64,000 nucleotides of DNA, taken from assembly GCF_900199205.1 (NCBI RefSeq), contig NZ_OBMJ01000003.1:186001-250000 (forward strand), in the 5' to 3' direction. Numbering within the stretch: position 1 is the first letter of the stretch; each line of letters begins with the position of its first letter. The notes under the pieces were generated by a model. It had not been told where the DNA came from. It made no database searches and was given only the letters and a program-made list of their open reading frames with translations. The DNA comes from Streptomyces sp. 1331.2 (GTDB lineage Bacteria; Actinomycetota; Actinomycetes; Streptomycetales; Streptomycetaceae). The position numbers were made by a program, and so were the translations under genes. This document shows positions 26,370 through 35,394 of this stretch, piece by piece.

Positions 26370-26939
26370 TCAGCACGCCGCGGCGCTCCGACCGGATAGC
26401 GGGACGGCGGCCCACACCGAGCAGCTGCCGTCCGTACCGAGCCGCACCCCCCAGTCCTGCGAGTGGTCCGCGACGAGCGCCAGACCCCTACCGTGGTCCT
26501 CCTCCGGCGTGGCGCGGTGCAGCCGCGGCACCACGGAGGTCCTTCCCTGGTCACGGACCTCCACCAGGAGCCGGTCCGCCGTCCGGCGCAACCAGGCGGT
26601 GATGTACGCGCTGTTGGAGTGCTCGACGGCGTTGGTGACCAGTTCGGAGATCACCAGCAGGACGGCCTCCCGGGTATGGCCGGCCCGAACGCCCTCGGCG
26701 TCCAGCCACAGCCCTGCCAGCCGCCGGGAGACCGGTACCGCGCGGACCAGGGACGGCAGCCGGAAGGACAGCGGACGGCCCCTGACCCAGTGGCGCAGGA
26801 CATCTTCGGCGAGAGCTCCTGTCGGCCGTCCATCGATCTCTGCGGTGGTCAGTGGAATCTCCTCCTCGGTGAACGGCGGGACCGCTTCTCGGCTCACGGG
26901 CCGCATGCGACTGCTCGTGGCTTTCGCGTCCCGGTCCAC
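26370..26939 (-). CDS. ATP-binding protein, RsbW/HATPase_c_2 anti-sigma-like
   Basis: Protein of up to 189 residues with the GHKL fold: N box LLVISELVTNAVEHS, G1 VEVRDQGRTSVV and G2 DHGRGLALVADHSQDWG. This is the second small ATPase of this family in the window. The GTG at 26939 has a poor ribosome site. GAGGAGGAG sits six bases before a CTG at codon 31 (LTTAEIDGRP), so a shorter protein from a CTG is possible. As with most streptomycete relatives, no sigma factor is adjacent. The helical protein downstream is the only evident partner. Confidence 0.82.
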   Translation of the reverse strand: MDRDAKATSSRMRPVSREAVPPFTEEEIPLTTAEIDGRPTGALAEDVLRHWVRGRPLSFRLPSLVRAVPVSRRLAGLWLDAEGVRAGHTREAVLLVISELVTNAVEHSNSAYITAWLRRTADRLLVEVRDQGRTSVVPRLHRATPEEDHGRGLALVADHSQDWGVRLGTDGSCSVWAAVPLSGRSAAAC

Positions 26940-27828
26940 GCCCGGCGCCTGCGGACCATTCCCTTCGGCGCACAGCCGGCCGAGCGGGCGCCGGACTGGT
27001 GGAAGTAAATCAGAAATAGATTATTCGCGGGGAGCTATCCGCCGCAAGAAAAGGGGGGCGCATTTATGCAATGCAGCGCCTAGTGTGAAGGTAGGAATAG
27101 TTCACGCCGTCGACGATCCGGTGGAATGAAACGGCTTGTATCGTCCACCCGGGTCCGGATCCGACAGCGAATGGCAGACATCCGGGGTCATTGGTCCCGG
27201 CAATCAGTGGAGCCTTTTGGGGCGGACTTCCTCCGGGCGCACAAGGGCGGAGGCTCGCTCACGGAATTCCGCACCGACCTGGCCGAAATCAGCCGTTCCG
27301 CCTGTGCGCGTCGCGGCCGGGAAGGCGTCCTGGTGGGGATGCGCAGCCGGGCCGGCCGACCTCGGCCGGACGTCGCACCGGAGTGGGAGGCACCGTCGAC
27401 GAGGAGCTGCGCCGCGAGAAGCTGCGCCGGGAACGATCCTGTCGTGGGGCCTCTGATCGACGGTGTGACCCCGAAGGCCCGTGCACGCCCGGGAGGAGTG
27501 CTTCTGCCGGCTCTTGCGGAGACGACCCCGTGAGCCGACGCGGGCCGGTGCGATGGAGTCGCACCGGCCCGCTGATCCAATTTCCTCGACCGGGGGTGCG
27601 GCAACGCGCCACTTCAGCGATCAGGCGCAATCCGGAAGCGCCGGCAGACACCGCAGCTACTTACCCCCGGGGAGGATGGGTGACCCACCCGATTCGGATG
27701 CACCCAGTTACTCATCGGACCGAAATAGCCGCAATCCCCAGACCGGTCGATTCACTCGTACGGCCGAGCGCGCCAGAAATGCAAACCGCTTGTGCGATCG
27801 GACCGGAAGCCCTTCCGTCAGGAAATTT
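26940..27828. other. Gene-poor spacer with an orphan conserved element
   Basis: About 890 bases without a supported gene. The part near 27000-27110 is AT-richer and probably holds the promoter of the ATP-binding gene. Conserved element copy C lies at 27659-27712, with no IPT/TIG gene following it on its strand. Confidence 0.5.
27659..27712 (-). promoter_or_regulatory. Conserved 50-nt upstream element, copy C
   Basis: On the minus strand: GAGTAACTGGGTGCATCCGA, then GGGTGGGTCACCCATCC, then TCCCCGGGGG. The hairpin here extends to seven pairs (GGGTGGG with CCCATCC). The nearest gene downstream on the same strand is the ATP-binding protein, 720 nt away, so its original target may have been lost. 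Confidence 0.6.
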
Positions 27829-29970
27829 TCATATCCCGGTCCGTCCGCTCGGGAAATTGGACACCATATCCGGAGGAGACTGCCCGTCGATCGCGGAATA
27901 CCGCGTGCGGGAACCGGTCGGGACCCGACGGCGGCGATCACCGCACACCGACCGCAGGCTCGATCGGAACGACAGGAGCCGGACCCGGGGTGGGGATCCC
28001 GGCCGGCTGGCCCCGCACCCGCGTCGGCCTCGGGCGCCGGCGGCAACCGGCGGACCACCGGAGAGGCGGACCCGGCTGGAGGTTGCGCGGTGGCGTCCCG
28101 CAGGCCCCGGCCGCGCTGCGGCGGCCGTGCCGGCCTTCCCCGCATCGGGTCGGCCGTCCCGCCGCGGAGCGGGATCGGACGCCGCTACGGCTCCCGGGGG
28201 CACGTCACGGGGCCCGGTCCCGTGTCCGGGCACCCGGCCGACGCCTCCCCGACCGGCAGCCTCCCGACCGGAGGCCTCGGTGGCGCCCCGCCGGTGCCGA
28301 GCGGCGTCGGCGGGGCGGGCCGTCGGCAGAGCCCCGCCACCGCGGGCACAGGTCCGTTCCCGCTCGATCCGGCGAGCGGCGATCCGCCGGCGAAGGACTG
28401 CTCCTTCCGACTCGTCGTCCCCTGCCGCCGACCGGTCGGCGGGTTCGCCCGCACCGGGCTCGACCCGCGCCGTGAACGGGTCCGCCGGGGGTGGCGCGTG
28501 CGGCGCCCGGTCGGACGGCTCCCACTGCGCCCGGAGCCGGCGGCAGGCGGCAGCGGCGGCGGCGGGACCGCAGGAACGGCAGGTTTCCGGATCGTCGGCG
28601 TCGCGGACGACCAGCGGCCCGCGGCAGAGCGCGCACTCGGGGCTCCGGACCGGCCTGCTCCCGGTGACCGTCTCGCTCGCCCGGTCGACGACCTTGACCA
28701 GCCAGGGCAGCGGGGAGACCACCGAGGACCACGGCACGGCGCCGACCGGCTCCCTGCGGCGCGCGAACTCCCACGCCGACTCCAGGGCTTCGAGGACCAC
28801 CGCGCCGTGGACCTCGGGGGATGTGCCGTAGTCGGCGAAGGTCGCGACGATGTACCGAGCGAGGAAGTCGAGCTGTCGCTCGGTCAGCCGGTCCGCCAGT
28901 TGCCTCGGCAGGCGGCTCAGGGCCGACGACGCGGTTTGCCGGCCCCACCGCTTCTGCTCGTCGGTCATCGACCGGATCGTCCTGCGGTCGGTCTGCCGTC
29001 CCTCGCGCCCCCTCGGGCCTGCTGCGTCCCCGTCGGCTCCCGCCGCGTGGCCTCGCGCGCGGGTGCGCACGGTTCCCGGTCCGCGGGACGGACGACCGTC
29101 CACGACCGCGGACGTGTTCAGCAGGTCATGTTGGAAGGATCGTGTTTCTGCCACCGAATCGGGGGTGGCCGGTGTCACCGGAACGGGGGCATCGGCTGTC
29201 ACCGAACCGGCGGCCTCCCGGCCCGGGTCGAGCAGGTCGCCGTCACGGGAATCCGGTCCGGTGTCGAGGACCCCGACACCGTCGCCCGCGGGCCCGTCCG
29301 CGGACCGCGGCGCGGGGACGGGCCCGCTCGGGAGGGACTGCGGCTGCCCGTCCGGTACGCGGACGGGCACGGGATGGACGACGTACCTGTACGCCCTCCT
29401 CTCGACGGCTCCTCGGCTCACCCACCCCTGGGCCAGGAGTTCGGCCACCGCTTCACGGGCCGTCGCCTCCTTCATCCCGCACTCGCGCGCGATCCGCGCG
29501 ACGGGAGTCGGTTCGGGGAAGTGCTGCCGCAGGGAGAGCAGGGCATAGACCTTGAACCGGGTACCGGCCAGACTCGCCCGGGCGTAGGAGCCGACGCACA
29601 CGGTGAGCTCGTCGTCGGCAGGCGGACGGACACGACGGTTCATGGTTCCGGTGGCGGGATTCCGCGACGCCCGAACCAGGTCCTTGGCCTTCGCCCTGGC
29701 GATCAGACGGTTGACACCGCCCCGTGACAGCCCCAGCTGCCGCCCGATGGTCTCGTCGGCGGCGAAGCAGAATCCCGACTTCCAGCCGTAGTCCTGTACC
29801 AGCGTCACGACCCGGAGCAGGTCGCCGGTCAAGTCCCTGTCACTGAGCCACGCCGCCGGGAACCGGGTGGCGGGCAGGCCGGCCCGCCCGGTCGCACGGG
29901 CCTGCCCGCGAGCAGGCCCGGGGCCCTGGGCCTGCTCCGTGTGCACGGTCTCCGAGTACCCCGGGCTCAC
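27829..29970 (-). CDS. Winged-helix DNA-binding protein with zinc-ribbon, replication-initiator-like
   Basis: Up to 713 residues. Two winged-helix units lie at the N-terminus: residues about 50-115 (LLRVVTLVQDYGW, ETIGRQLGLSRGGVNRLIAR) and 140-200 (PVARIARECGMKEATAREAV, GWVSRGAVERRAYRYVV). A long acidic/Pro linker leads to a conserved helical block (ALSRLPRQLADRLTERQLDF) and a CxxC-x14-CxxC zinc ribbon (CALC to CRSC). From about residue 540 the sequence is Arg/Gly/Pro low complexity with no family character, so the true C-terminus may be nearer and the end of the frame may reflect an indel. Similar proteins occur on actinomycete integrative elements. Start is GTG 29970 or GTG 29946 (GGAG just upstream). 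Confidence 0.7.
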   Translation of the reverse strand: MSPGYSETVHTEQAQGPGPARGQARATGRAGLPATRFPAAWLSDRDLTGDLLRVVTLVQDYGWKSGFCFAADETIGRQLGLSRGGVNRLIARAKAKDLVRASRNPATGTMNRRVRPPADDELTVCVGSYARASLAGTRFKVYALLSLRQHFPEPTPVARIARECGMKEATAREAVAELLAQGWVSRGAVERRAYRYVVHPVPVRVPDGQPQSLPSGPVPAPRSADGPAGDGVGVLDTGPDSRDGDLLDPGREAAGSVTADAPVPVTPATPDSVAETRSFQHDLLNTSAVVDGRPSRGPGTVRTRARGHAAGADGDAAGPRGREGRQTDRRTIRSMTDEQKRWGRQTASSALSRLPRQLADRLTERQLDFLARYIVATFADYGTSPEVHGAVVLEALESAWEFARRREPVGAVPWSSVVSPLPWLVKVVDRASETVTGSRPVRSPECALCRGPLVVRDADDPETCRSCGPAAAAAACRRLRAQWEPSDRAPHAPPPADPFTARVEPGAGEPADRSAAGDDESEGAVLRRRIAARRIERERTCARGGGALPTARPADAARHRRGATEASGREAAGRGGVGRVPGHGTGPRDVPPGAVAASDPAPRRDGRPDAGKAGTAAAARPGPAGRHRATSSRVRLSGGPPVAAGARGRRGCGASRPGSPPRVRLLSFRSSLRSVCGDRRRRVPTGSRTRYSAIDGQSPPDMVSNFPSGRTGI

Positions 29971-30552
29971 GGAGCACCGCCGAACGCCCGACGCCCGCCC
30001 GTCTCGTTGCCCGGCCCGCCCGGCCGCCCGTCGACGCCAGGACCGGTCGACGGGCGATACGCCGGCCGGCCCGAAGTCGCCGGGGCGGCCGTTTCCCCGA
30101 CCCGCTCCGTTCGAGCGGTGGTCACGCGCGCTCGACAGCCCGTTTGGGAAGGTCCTTTGAGGTTTCGCTCATTCAGAGCCCTGCGTCCTTCCCGGGGAAG
30201 GACGGAACGGCGGATCACGACATGGGTGGGGAGCGGCTGGCAGATTCTGATTCGGTGATGCAAAATGGCAGTGCCTACTTACGGACGTGTGAGGAGGCAA
30301 CAGCCCGTCAGGACACAGGTTCTCGCCTGATCCGAGTGTGCGGACGGGCCGAGGCAGCGGTGAGATTCCGTCGTCGACTCAGGTATGTGGCCGGCGGCGA
30401 CGGATACAGGGCGTTCAGACACCCAGGCATGTGATTGGTGCACAGACGGTGGAGGTCCGGTGGTGCGGACCAAGTCCGTCTCCATACTGCTAGGTCACGT
30501 CAAAACCTCCCCACAGGGGGCACAGTGATTGAAGAGGGTCGAACGAACGAAG

Positions 30553-30578
30553 AGAAGCGATCACGAGTGGTCGCTTCT
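30553..30578. terminator. Terminator-like hairpin
   Basis: Arms AGAAGCGATCAC and GTGGTCGCTTCT pair over 12 positions, one a G-T wobble, around GA. No gene end is recognised next to it. Confidence 0.55.
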
Positions 30579-30651
30579 GCCTGACGCGGTTTCGAATTCA
30601 GGCGCCCGAGGGTGATCTGGAACAGCGATGTCGCACCGACTGCACCCCCAC

Positions 30652-30683
30652 AGCCGTCCGGACTCACCCGAGTCCGGACGGCT
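30652..30683. terminator. Terminator-like hairpin
   Basis: Perfect 13-bp arms AGCCGTCCGGACT and its complement around loop CACCCG. No adjacent gene end is recognised. Confidence 0.6.
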
Positions 30684-31355
30684 GATCCACGACTGAACCA
30701 AGTCTCGACCAAGAGTACTCCTCCCATCACAGGGTGTGAATACCTCTCGTGTACGACTCATTGTCGGGGCCCACTGGATCCGGCCACGGGCAGTGGTTCG
30801 TTCCGGTCGGCAGGAACGGACGGCTCGAACGCCTGGCAGTGGGGTTCGGTCGTCCGCCCGGAGCGTTCCTCGTGACGGCGGCGGCAGGACGCCGACCATG
30901 ATGCGGCATCCAGCGGTCCTATCACCAGTCACCCGAAACGGGAAACGTGCAACCGGCCATTTCACGCACGCAATCCGAGCGTCCGTTAATCGGATGACCG
31001 AACGGGAAAGGGGTGCAACGGTGGCCGTGCGGCTCCCGCGCGAGCGAGCCCCGCTGAGGAGAATTGCAGAGCATCCGGCACCGTTCGAGGCCGTCCCGCT
31101 ACGGAAGAGGGGAAGCCGAGCGAGCGGACGGGGTCGCGCCCGCTTCGACCGTCCCCATCCGAAGCCAGCCGCAAGAACGCCGCACGCCCGGTAAGGAGCT
31201 CGGCGGCCCGGGTAAAAGCTCCGAGCGCCGGCAGCCTGAGCATATTTCAGGACACCCGGATGCCGTACATTTCCCGGAGATTAGCCCATCGTTGTCGGGG
31301 CATGAGTCCAACAGCAGTCAAGCCGCCTCTTCCATTGCCGCTGGAGCGGGACCGG

Positions 31356-31553
31356 ATGTGCAGTGCCGGTGACAACTGGCTATTCGTTCCGGACCGGACG
31401 AATCCCGCGGGCGACCTGGAAAGTGGTTATCTCGTGAAGAATGGCGAACGCGTGGTGCTGACGCATTGCTCACGCCAGCTGGCCGAACTCTTCCGCATCC
31501 TGCGCCGGCTCGAGTTCGAGTTCTCGACGCGGCTGCAACGATCAGAGGAATAA
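31356..31553 (+). CDS. Small unknown protein upstream of the DUF2637 gene
   Basis: About 65 residues from ATG 31356, which has GGAGCGGG upstream; ATG 31302 is an alternative. The sequence has CSAGDNWLFVPDRTNPAGDL, then a helical end (HCSRQLAELFRILRRLEFEF). It lies 58 nt before the DUF2637 gene in the same direction, so they may be cotranscribed. Family unknown. Support is codon bias and context only. Confidence 0.5.
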   Translation: MCSAGDNWLFVPDRTNPAGDLESGYLVKNGERVVLTHCSRQLAELFRILRRLEFEFSTRLQRSEE

Positions 31554-31611
31554 ACGGGCTGATCGAGAGCGCCGGCCACGATCCACGATGACGCAAAACA
31601 GGAGGACTGCT

Positions 31612-32346
31612 GTGTACGAGTCGACGGACATCGATTCCAGCCCCTACCGCACAGCCGGATTCACCCCCGACAACGGGGTCATACACAACCGCTCCCTCTG
31701 GCCGTCCACCGGGCAGCTGTCCGCCGACCTGTCCTATCCGGTCGTCAACGGCTGGGTCGACCCGGTCGGCAACGGCTGGGTAGACCCGGGGATGCTTCCG
31801 CATCCTTCGAACGCGGAAGCGGTCGAGGAGGAGGCCGGCCTGCCGGCCATGGGCTTCCACCCCCAGTTTGTCGCCGACCACCGGGAGCACCGCGCCCGCC
31901 CGGCACGCCGCCGGCCCGACGTCCTCGGATCCGTCATCGGATTCCTGACGCTGACGATCGTCACCGCGGTCTGCATCCTCGGTTGGATGATCTCCTACCA
32001 TCCGCTGCGGGACGTGGCCCTCTCGCAGCTGCCGAGGGGTCTGTCCCAGTACTGGCCGGTCGTCGTCTACGGACCGTGGATGGTCGCGTCCCTCTCCGTT
32101 CTGCGTGCCGCTCTGGGAGGGCGCAGGGTGGCGAACTCCTGGTCGGTCATCCTGGTGTTCGCGGGTATCGCCAGCCTCCTGTGCATCGTCAGCACACCCT
32201 GCACGATGCCCGAGGCCGTCGTCGCGGGCCTTCCGCCGGTGACGGCTGTGGTGTCCTTGCAGCAGATGGTGCGCCAACTGCTCGTCGCCCGGCAGGAGTC
32301 CCAGGAGGACCGTCGGCAGAAACCCTCGCACCGGGCATCCCGGTAG
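31612..32346 (+). CDS. DUF2637-family membrane protein
   Basis: Protein of 244 residues from a GTG with AGGAGG six bases upstream; the ATG at 31588 lacks a site. The first 100 residues are soluble and variable, with the repeated NGWVDPVGNGWVDPG. Then four hydrophobic helices follow: VLGSVIGFLTLTIVTAVCIL, a PVVVYGPWMVASLSVLRAAL segment, SVILVFAGIASLLCIV and a final PPVTAVVSLQQMVRQ region. The YGPW-VA-LSVLRA signature fits actinomycete DUF2637 proteins, often encoded on mobile elements and thought to be linked to spreading or DNA transfer, although the role is unproven. Confidence 0.75.
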   Translation: MYESTDIDSSPYRTAGFTPDNGVIHNRSLWPSTGQLSADLSYPVVNGWVDPVGNGWVDPGMLPHPSNAEAVEEEAGLPAMGFHPQFVADHREHRARPARRRPDVLGSVIGFLTLTIVTAVCILGWMISYHPLRDVALSQLPRGLSQYWPVVVYGPWMVASLSVLRAALGGRRVANSWSVILVFAGIASLLCIVSTPCTMPEAVVAGLPPVTAVVSLQQMVRQLLVARQESQEDRRQKPSHRASR

Positions 32347-32749
32347 CACCCGCACAACACGGCGCGCATTCCCCGCCCGTCCGTGAGGCAGCCCGAAGAC
32401 CGCGACCACGCGTCACACGCCGGGCCCACCGAGCGCGCTCCCGCATCGACCGGCCGCCGATCCGCTGCCACGCGGGACCCCGCGGTCGGTGACGATCGCT
32501 GCGCCCTCTTTCCTCCCCGCCCGTGCCCGGGGCAACCGATCGGGCGTGCCGCACCGAGCGGCTCCCCTGACGAGGCGGGTCACATCAGGTTGGCCCAATG
32601 GGGTGAATCCTCCATCTTTCGGGTGACCTCACGTTTGGCGCGGGTAGCTACGGAGTGCGTGCGACGAGCTGCAGACCGTAGCCGCACCCGGGCGCTGAAC
32701 TCATACGGCCGGTAACCATGCTCCGACGGAATTGAAAGGAACGAGACTC

Positions 32750-32803
32750 ATGCTCCTCGCTCTGCTCGGTAACATCGTGGCCTTCCTCGGCTGGCTGCTC
32801 TAG
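32750..32803 (+). CDS. 17-residue hydrophobic peptide
   Basis: ATG 32750 to TAG 32803 encodes MLLALLGNIVAFLGWLL, a peptide long enough to span the membrane once. An AAAGGA ribosome site lies about nine bases upstream, and the whole frame is bounded by gene-free DNA, so it is not a shadow of another gene. It may be a membrane-active peptide, a small regulator or a toxin-like peptide. Expression is not shown by the sequence. Confidence 0.5.
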   Translation: MLLALLGNIVAFLGWLL

Positions 32804-33597
32804 CGGTTGTCGACCCACCCGGCGGCGAGCCGGCCCCGCCCGCGCGTTCGGTGACGGGGCCGGACTCACCAAGAGCCTGCCGCGACTGCAGGATGTCCGG
32901 CGACTGACGCCATCCCATGCCGCACGCCGGCCGGGCCTCACCGACCCGGACAAGCCGGCGCTGGTCGCGCAACGCCACCGTGACGACCCTCCGGGCGAGC
33001 GCGACGCCTCGGCCGAACAGGTCTTCGACAGCCCGGGGCCGGCCTTCACCTCCACCGGCAGCGGGAACGGCTCCACAAGCCGGAATCCCGCCGCGGTGAG
33101 CACGATCCCCGCCACCGCTGCGGTCGGCACCTGCACAGGTACCGTGACCACTCCGCCACCTGACGCCGTGCCAAGGCGCGGCCGCTGCGCAGGCCGCTGC
33201 CGCACGGATCGCTACGCGGATTCCCGCCGATTCCCGCCCGGTCTGTACGCGAGGCGGGACCCGAGAGAGGCCGGCGTCGCATGCTGGGCTGTTCGGGTGA
33301 TCCCGCACGACCGGCTCTTGTCACCCATTTGATGGTATGGGTCACTTTGAGCAGTAGAACCGGTGGGCTGCCCATCCCTTGCCGGGGGCCGTGCCTGAGG
33401 CGGTCGCAGCGGTTCTCCCGTGTGCTCCTCCGGTCATGAGGACCAGTGAGGGCCGTCGACCGCCTGCAGCACGGGCCGCAGCGCCGCGGGCAAAGCCCCC
33501 GCGGCGGCATCAGCCGCAGCCACTTGTCCCATGAACGCCTTCCACGTCCGGGGCAGTGCGCTGCGAGGCTCCGAACCGTGCTCAGAGAGGCTGCGCC
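32804..33597. other. Gene-free spacer upstream of the propeller IPT/TIG gene
   Basis: About 790 bases without a convincing gene. It holds conserved element copy D (33350-33393) and, just before it, an imperfect inverted repeat GTCACCCAT-N8-ATGGGTCAC at 33319-33344. Confidence 0.5.
33350..33393 (+). promoter_or_regulatory. Conserved 50-nt upstream element, copy D
   Basis: Reads GAGCAGTAGAA, then CCGGTGGGCTGCCCATCC, then CTTGCCGGGGG on the plus strand, aligning without gaps to the minus-strand copies B and A over the core. GGTGGG-CTG-CCCATC keeps the 6-bp hairpin although the loop differs from copies B and C. It lies about 205 nt upstream of the start of the plus-strand propeller IPT/TIG gene, so orientation follows the gene. 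Confidence 0.65.
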
Positions 33598-35292
33598 GTG
33601 ACCGACTCGATCCGACCCGATGCGCTGCTGTCCGCCGTCGCGCTGCCCCGGCAGGGCTTCACCGTGATGTCATCGGCCGACGCCACGATCCCCGTCGGCC
33701 TCTCCCCGCTGGGGGTGGCACTGTCCCCGGACGGGGGACGCGCCTACGTCGCGAACCGGGCGTCGAACACCATCAGCGCGATCGACACCGCCACCGACAC
33801 CGTCACCGCGACCATCACCACCGGCGGCGGCCCGTTCCTCACGGCGGTCTCGCCGGACGGCACCCGCGTCTACGTGACCCTGTTCGACGACGGCACCCTC
33901 GGGGTGATCGACACCGCCACCAACACCCTCACGGCCACCGTCGCGGTCGGTGCCGCAGCCGTCGCGGTGGCGCTCTCCCCGGACGGCGCCCTCGCCTACG
34001 TCACCAGCCAGAGCGCCAACACCCTCAGCGTGGTCGACACCGCGACCACTACGGTCACCGCCACCGTGACCACCGGCCCCATGCCGGTCGGCGTCGCCGT
34101 CACCCCCGACGGCACCCGCGCCTACGTCGGCTGCGTCGGCGACAGCTCCGTCAGCGTGATCGACACCGCGACCAACACTGTCATCGGCAGCTTCACCGCC
34201 GGCGACGTCCCGGTGATCATCGCCTTCAGCCCGGACGGCACCCGCGGCTACGTCTGCAACGCGGGCAGCGACAGCGTCAGCGTGGTCGACACCGCCACCA
34301 CGACCGTCATCGCCACCATCGGCGTCGGCAGTCTGCCACGTTTCGTGGCCGTGAATCCGGACGGGACCGCCGCCTACACCACCGACTACGCCGACAACAC
34401 CGTCAGCGTGATCGACACCACGACCGACACCGCCACCGGCAGCATCCCCGTGGGCAACGGCCCCGTCTGCGTCGCGGTCGCCCCCGCCGGGAACCGGCTG
34501 TACGTGACGGACAACGCCGACAACGCCGTGAGCGTGATCGCCCTCACCGTCGAGCCCGACCGCGGCAGCACCGCCGGCGGCACCATCGTGACCCTCCGGG
34601 GCCACGACCTGGCCGGAGCCACCTCGGTCCGCTTCGGCGGCGCCCCCGCCACGATCCTGGCGAACACCGCGACCTCGATCACCGTCAGCACCCCCGCCGG
34701 GTCGGGAACGGTCCCCGTCACCGTCACCACCCCCGGCGGCACCGCCGTCTTCGGCACCTTCTCCTACCTCCCGCCCCCGCTGCTGACCGGAATCACCACC
34801 AGTGCAGGCCCCGCCATGGGCCCCTACACCGGCGGCGGCACCGCGGTCATCACCGGGGCCGACCTGGCCGGAGCCACCTCGGTGCGCTTCGGCTCCCGAC
34901 TCGCCACCATCGAGTCCGTCACCGACACCGCCGTCACCGTCACCATCCCGGCCGTCCCGTCCCCCGGCCCGGTGCCCGTCACCGTCATCACCCCCGGCGG
35001 CAGCGCCGGCGGCCAGACCTTCACCTACCTCGACGTGCCCACCGTGAACGGCGTCAGCCCCGACTCCGGACCCACCGGCGGCGGTACCGACGTCACCCTC
35101 ACCGGCAACCACCTGGCCACCACCCAGGAGGTCACCTTCGACGGCGCGCCCGCACCGTTCTCCGTCACCTCCGACCAGATGATCGCCGCCGTCGCCCCGC
35201 CCCACTCCGCCGGCGCCATCACCATCACCGTCACCACCCTCGGCGGCAGCACCGGCGACACCTACACCTACCTCGACGCCCCCGGCATCTGA
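33598..35292 (+). CDS. YVTN beta-propeller plus three IPT/TIG domains
   Basis: Protein of 564 residues. Residues about 25-315 are seven YVTN/SMP-30-like propeller blades of 41-42 residues, each with SPDG-RAYV, NT-SVIDTAT-TVTATI. From about 318 three IPT/TIG domains follow (GSTAGGTIVTLRG, GATSVRFG; YTGGGTAVITGADLAGA; GPTGGGTDVTLTGNHLATTQ), ending TYLDAPGI like the three-domain family member. Start GTG 33598 has AGAGAGG upstream. There is no signal peptide, so export, if any, would be unconventional. Propeller and IPT modules are both binding folds, so a scaffold or ligand-binding role is likely. Confidence 0.88.
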   Translation: MTDSIRPDALLSAVALPRQGFTVMSSADATIPVGLSPLGVALSPDGGRAYVANRASNTISAIDTATDTVTATITTGGGPFLTAVSPDGTRVYVTLFDDGTLGVIDTATNTLTATVAVGAAAVAVALSPDGALAYVTSQSANTLSVVDTATTTVTATVTTGPMPVGVAVTPDGTRAYVGCVGDSSVSVIDTATNTVIGSFTAGDVPVIIAFSPDGTRGYVCNAGSDSVSVVDTATTTVIATIGVGSLPRFVAVNPDGTAAYTTDYADNTVSVIDTTTDTATGSIPVGNGPVCVAVAPAGNRLYVTDNADNAVSVIALTVEPDRGSTAGGTIVTLRGHDLAGATSVRFGGAPATILANTATSITVSTPAGSGTVPVTVTTPGGTAVFGTFSYLPPPLLTGITTSAGPAMGPYTGGGTAVITGADLAGATSVRFGSRLATIESVTDTAVTVTIPAVPSPGPVPVTVITPGGSAGGQTFTYLDVPTVNGVSPDSGPTGGGTDVTLTGNHLATTQEVTFDGAPAPFSVTSDQMIAAVAPPHSAGAITITVTTLGGSTGDTYTYLDAPGI

Positions 35293-35314
35293 CCCTGCCG
35301 CCGACCCGGCCCGT

Positions 35315-35349
35315 CCCCGGGGCGCGTCGCACGCCTGCGCGCCCCGGGG
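35315..35349 (+). terminator. Terminator hairpin after the propeller gene
   Basis: Perfect 12-bp stem CCCCGGGGCGCG with its complement and an 11-nt loop, 23 nt after the stop codon. Confidence 0.8.
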
Positions 35350-35394
35350 CGGGGGACGATCAAGGGCCCTCCGGGCCGCTGGCCGGCGGCGTGA

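Larger units (their letters stand above)
29971..31355. other. Gene-poor spacer with hairpins
   Basis: About 1.4 kb with no supported gene. It contains two terminator-like hairpins (30553-30578 and 30652-30683) of the kind found after genes or at element ends. A TTCGAATT sequence at about 30591 recalls a tRNA T-loop, but no tRNA fold could be built. Possibly an eroded boundary of an integrated element. Confidence 0.45.

Noticed and set aside
30585..30615. TTCGAATT resembling a tRNA T-loop, possible attachment site
   Set aside because: No T stem closes around it and no acceptor, anticodon or D arms could be built upstream.
31010..31300. Short plus and minus frames near 31100
   Set aside because: Compositional frames with no ribosome site or conserved pattern.
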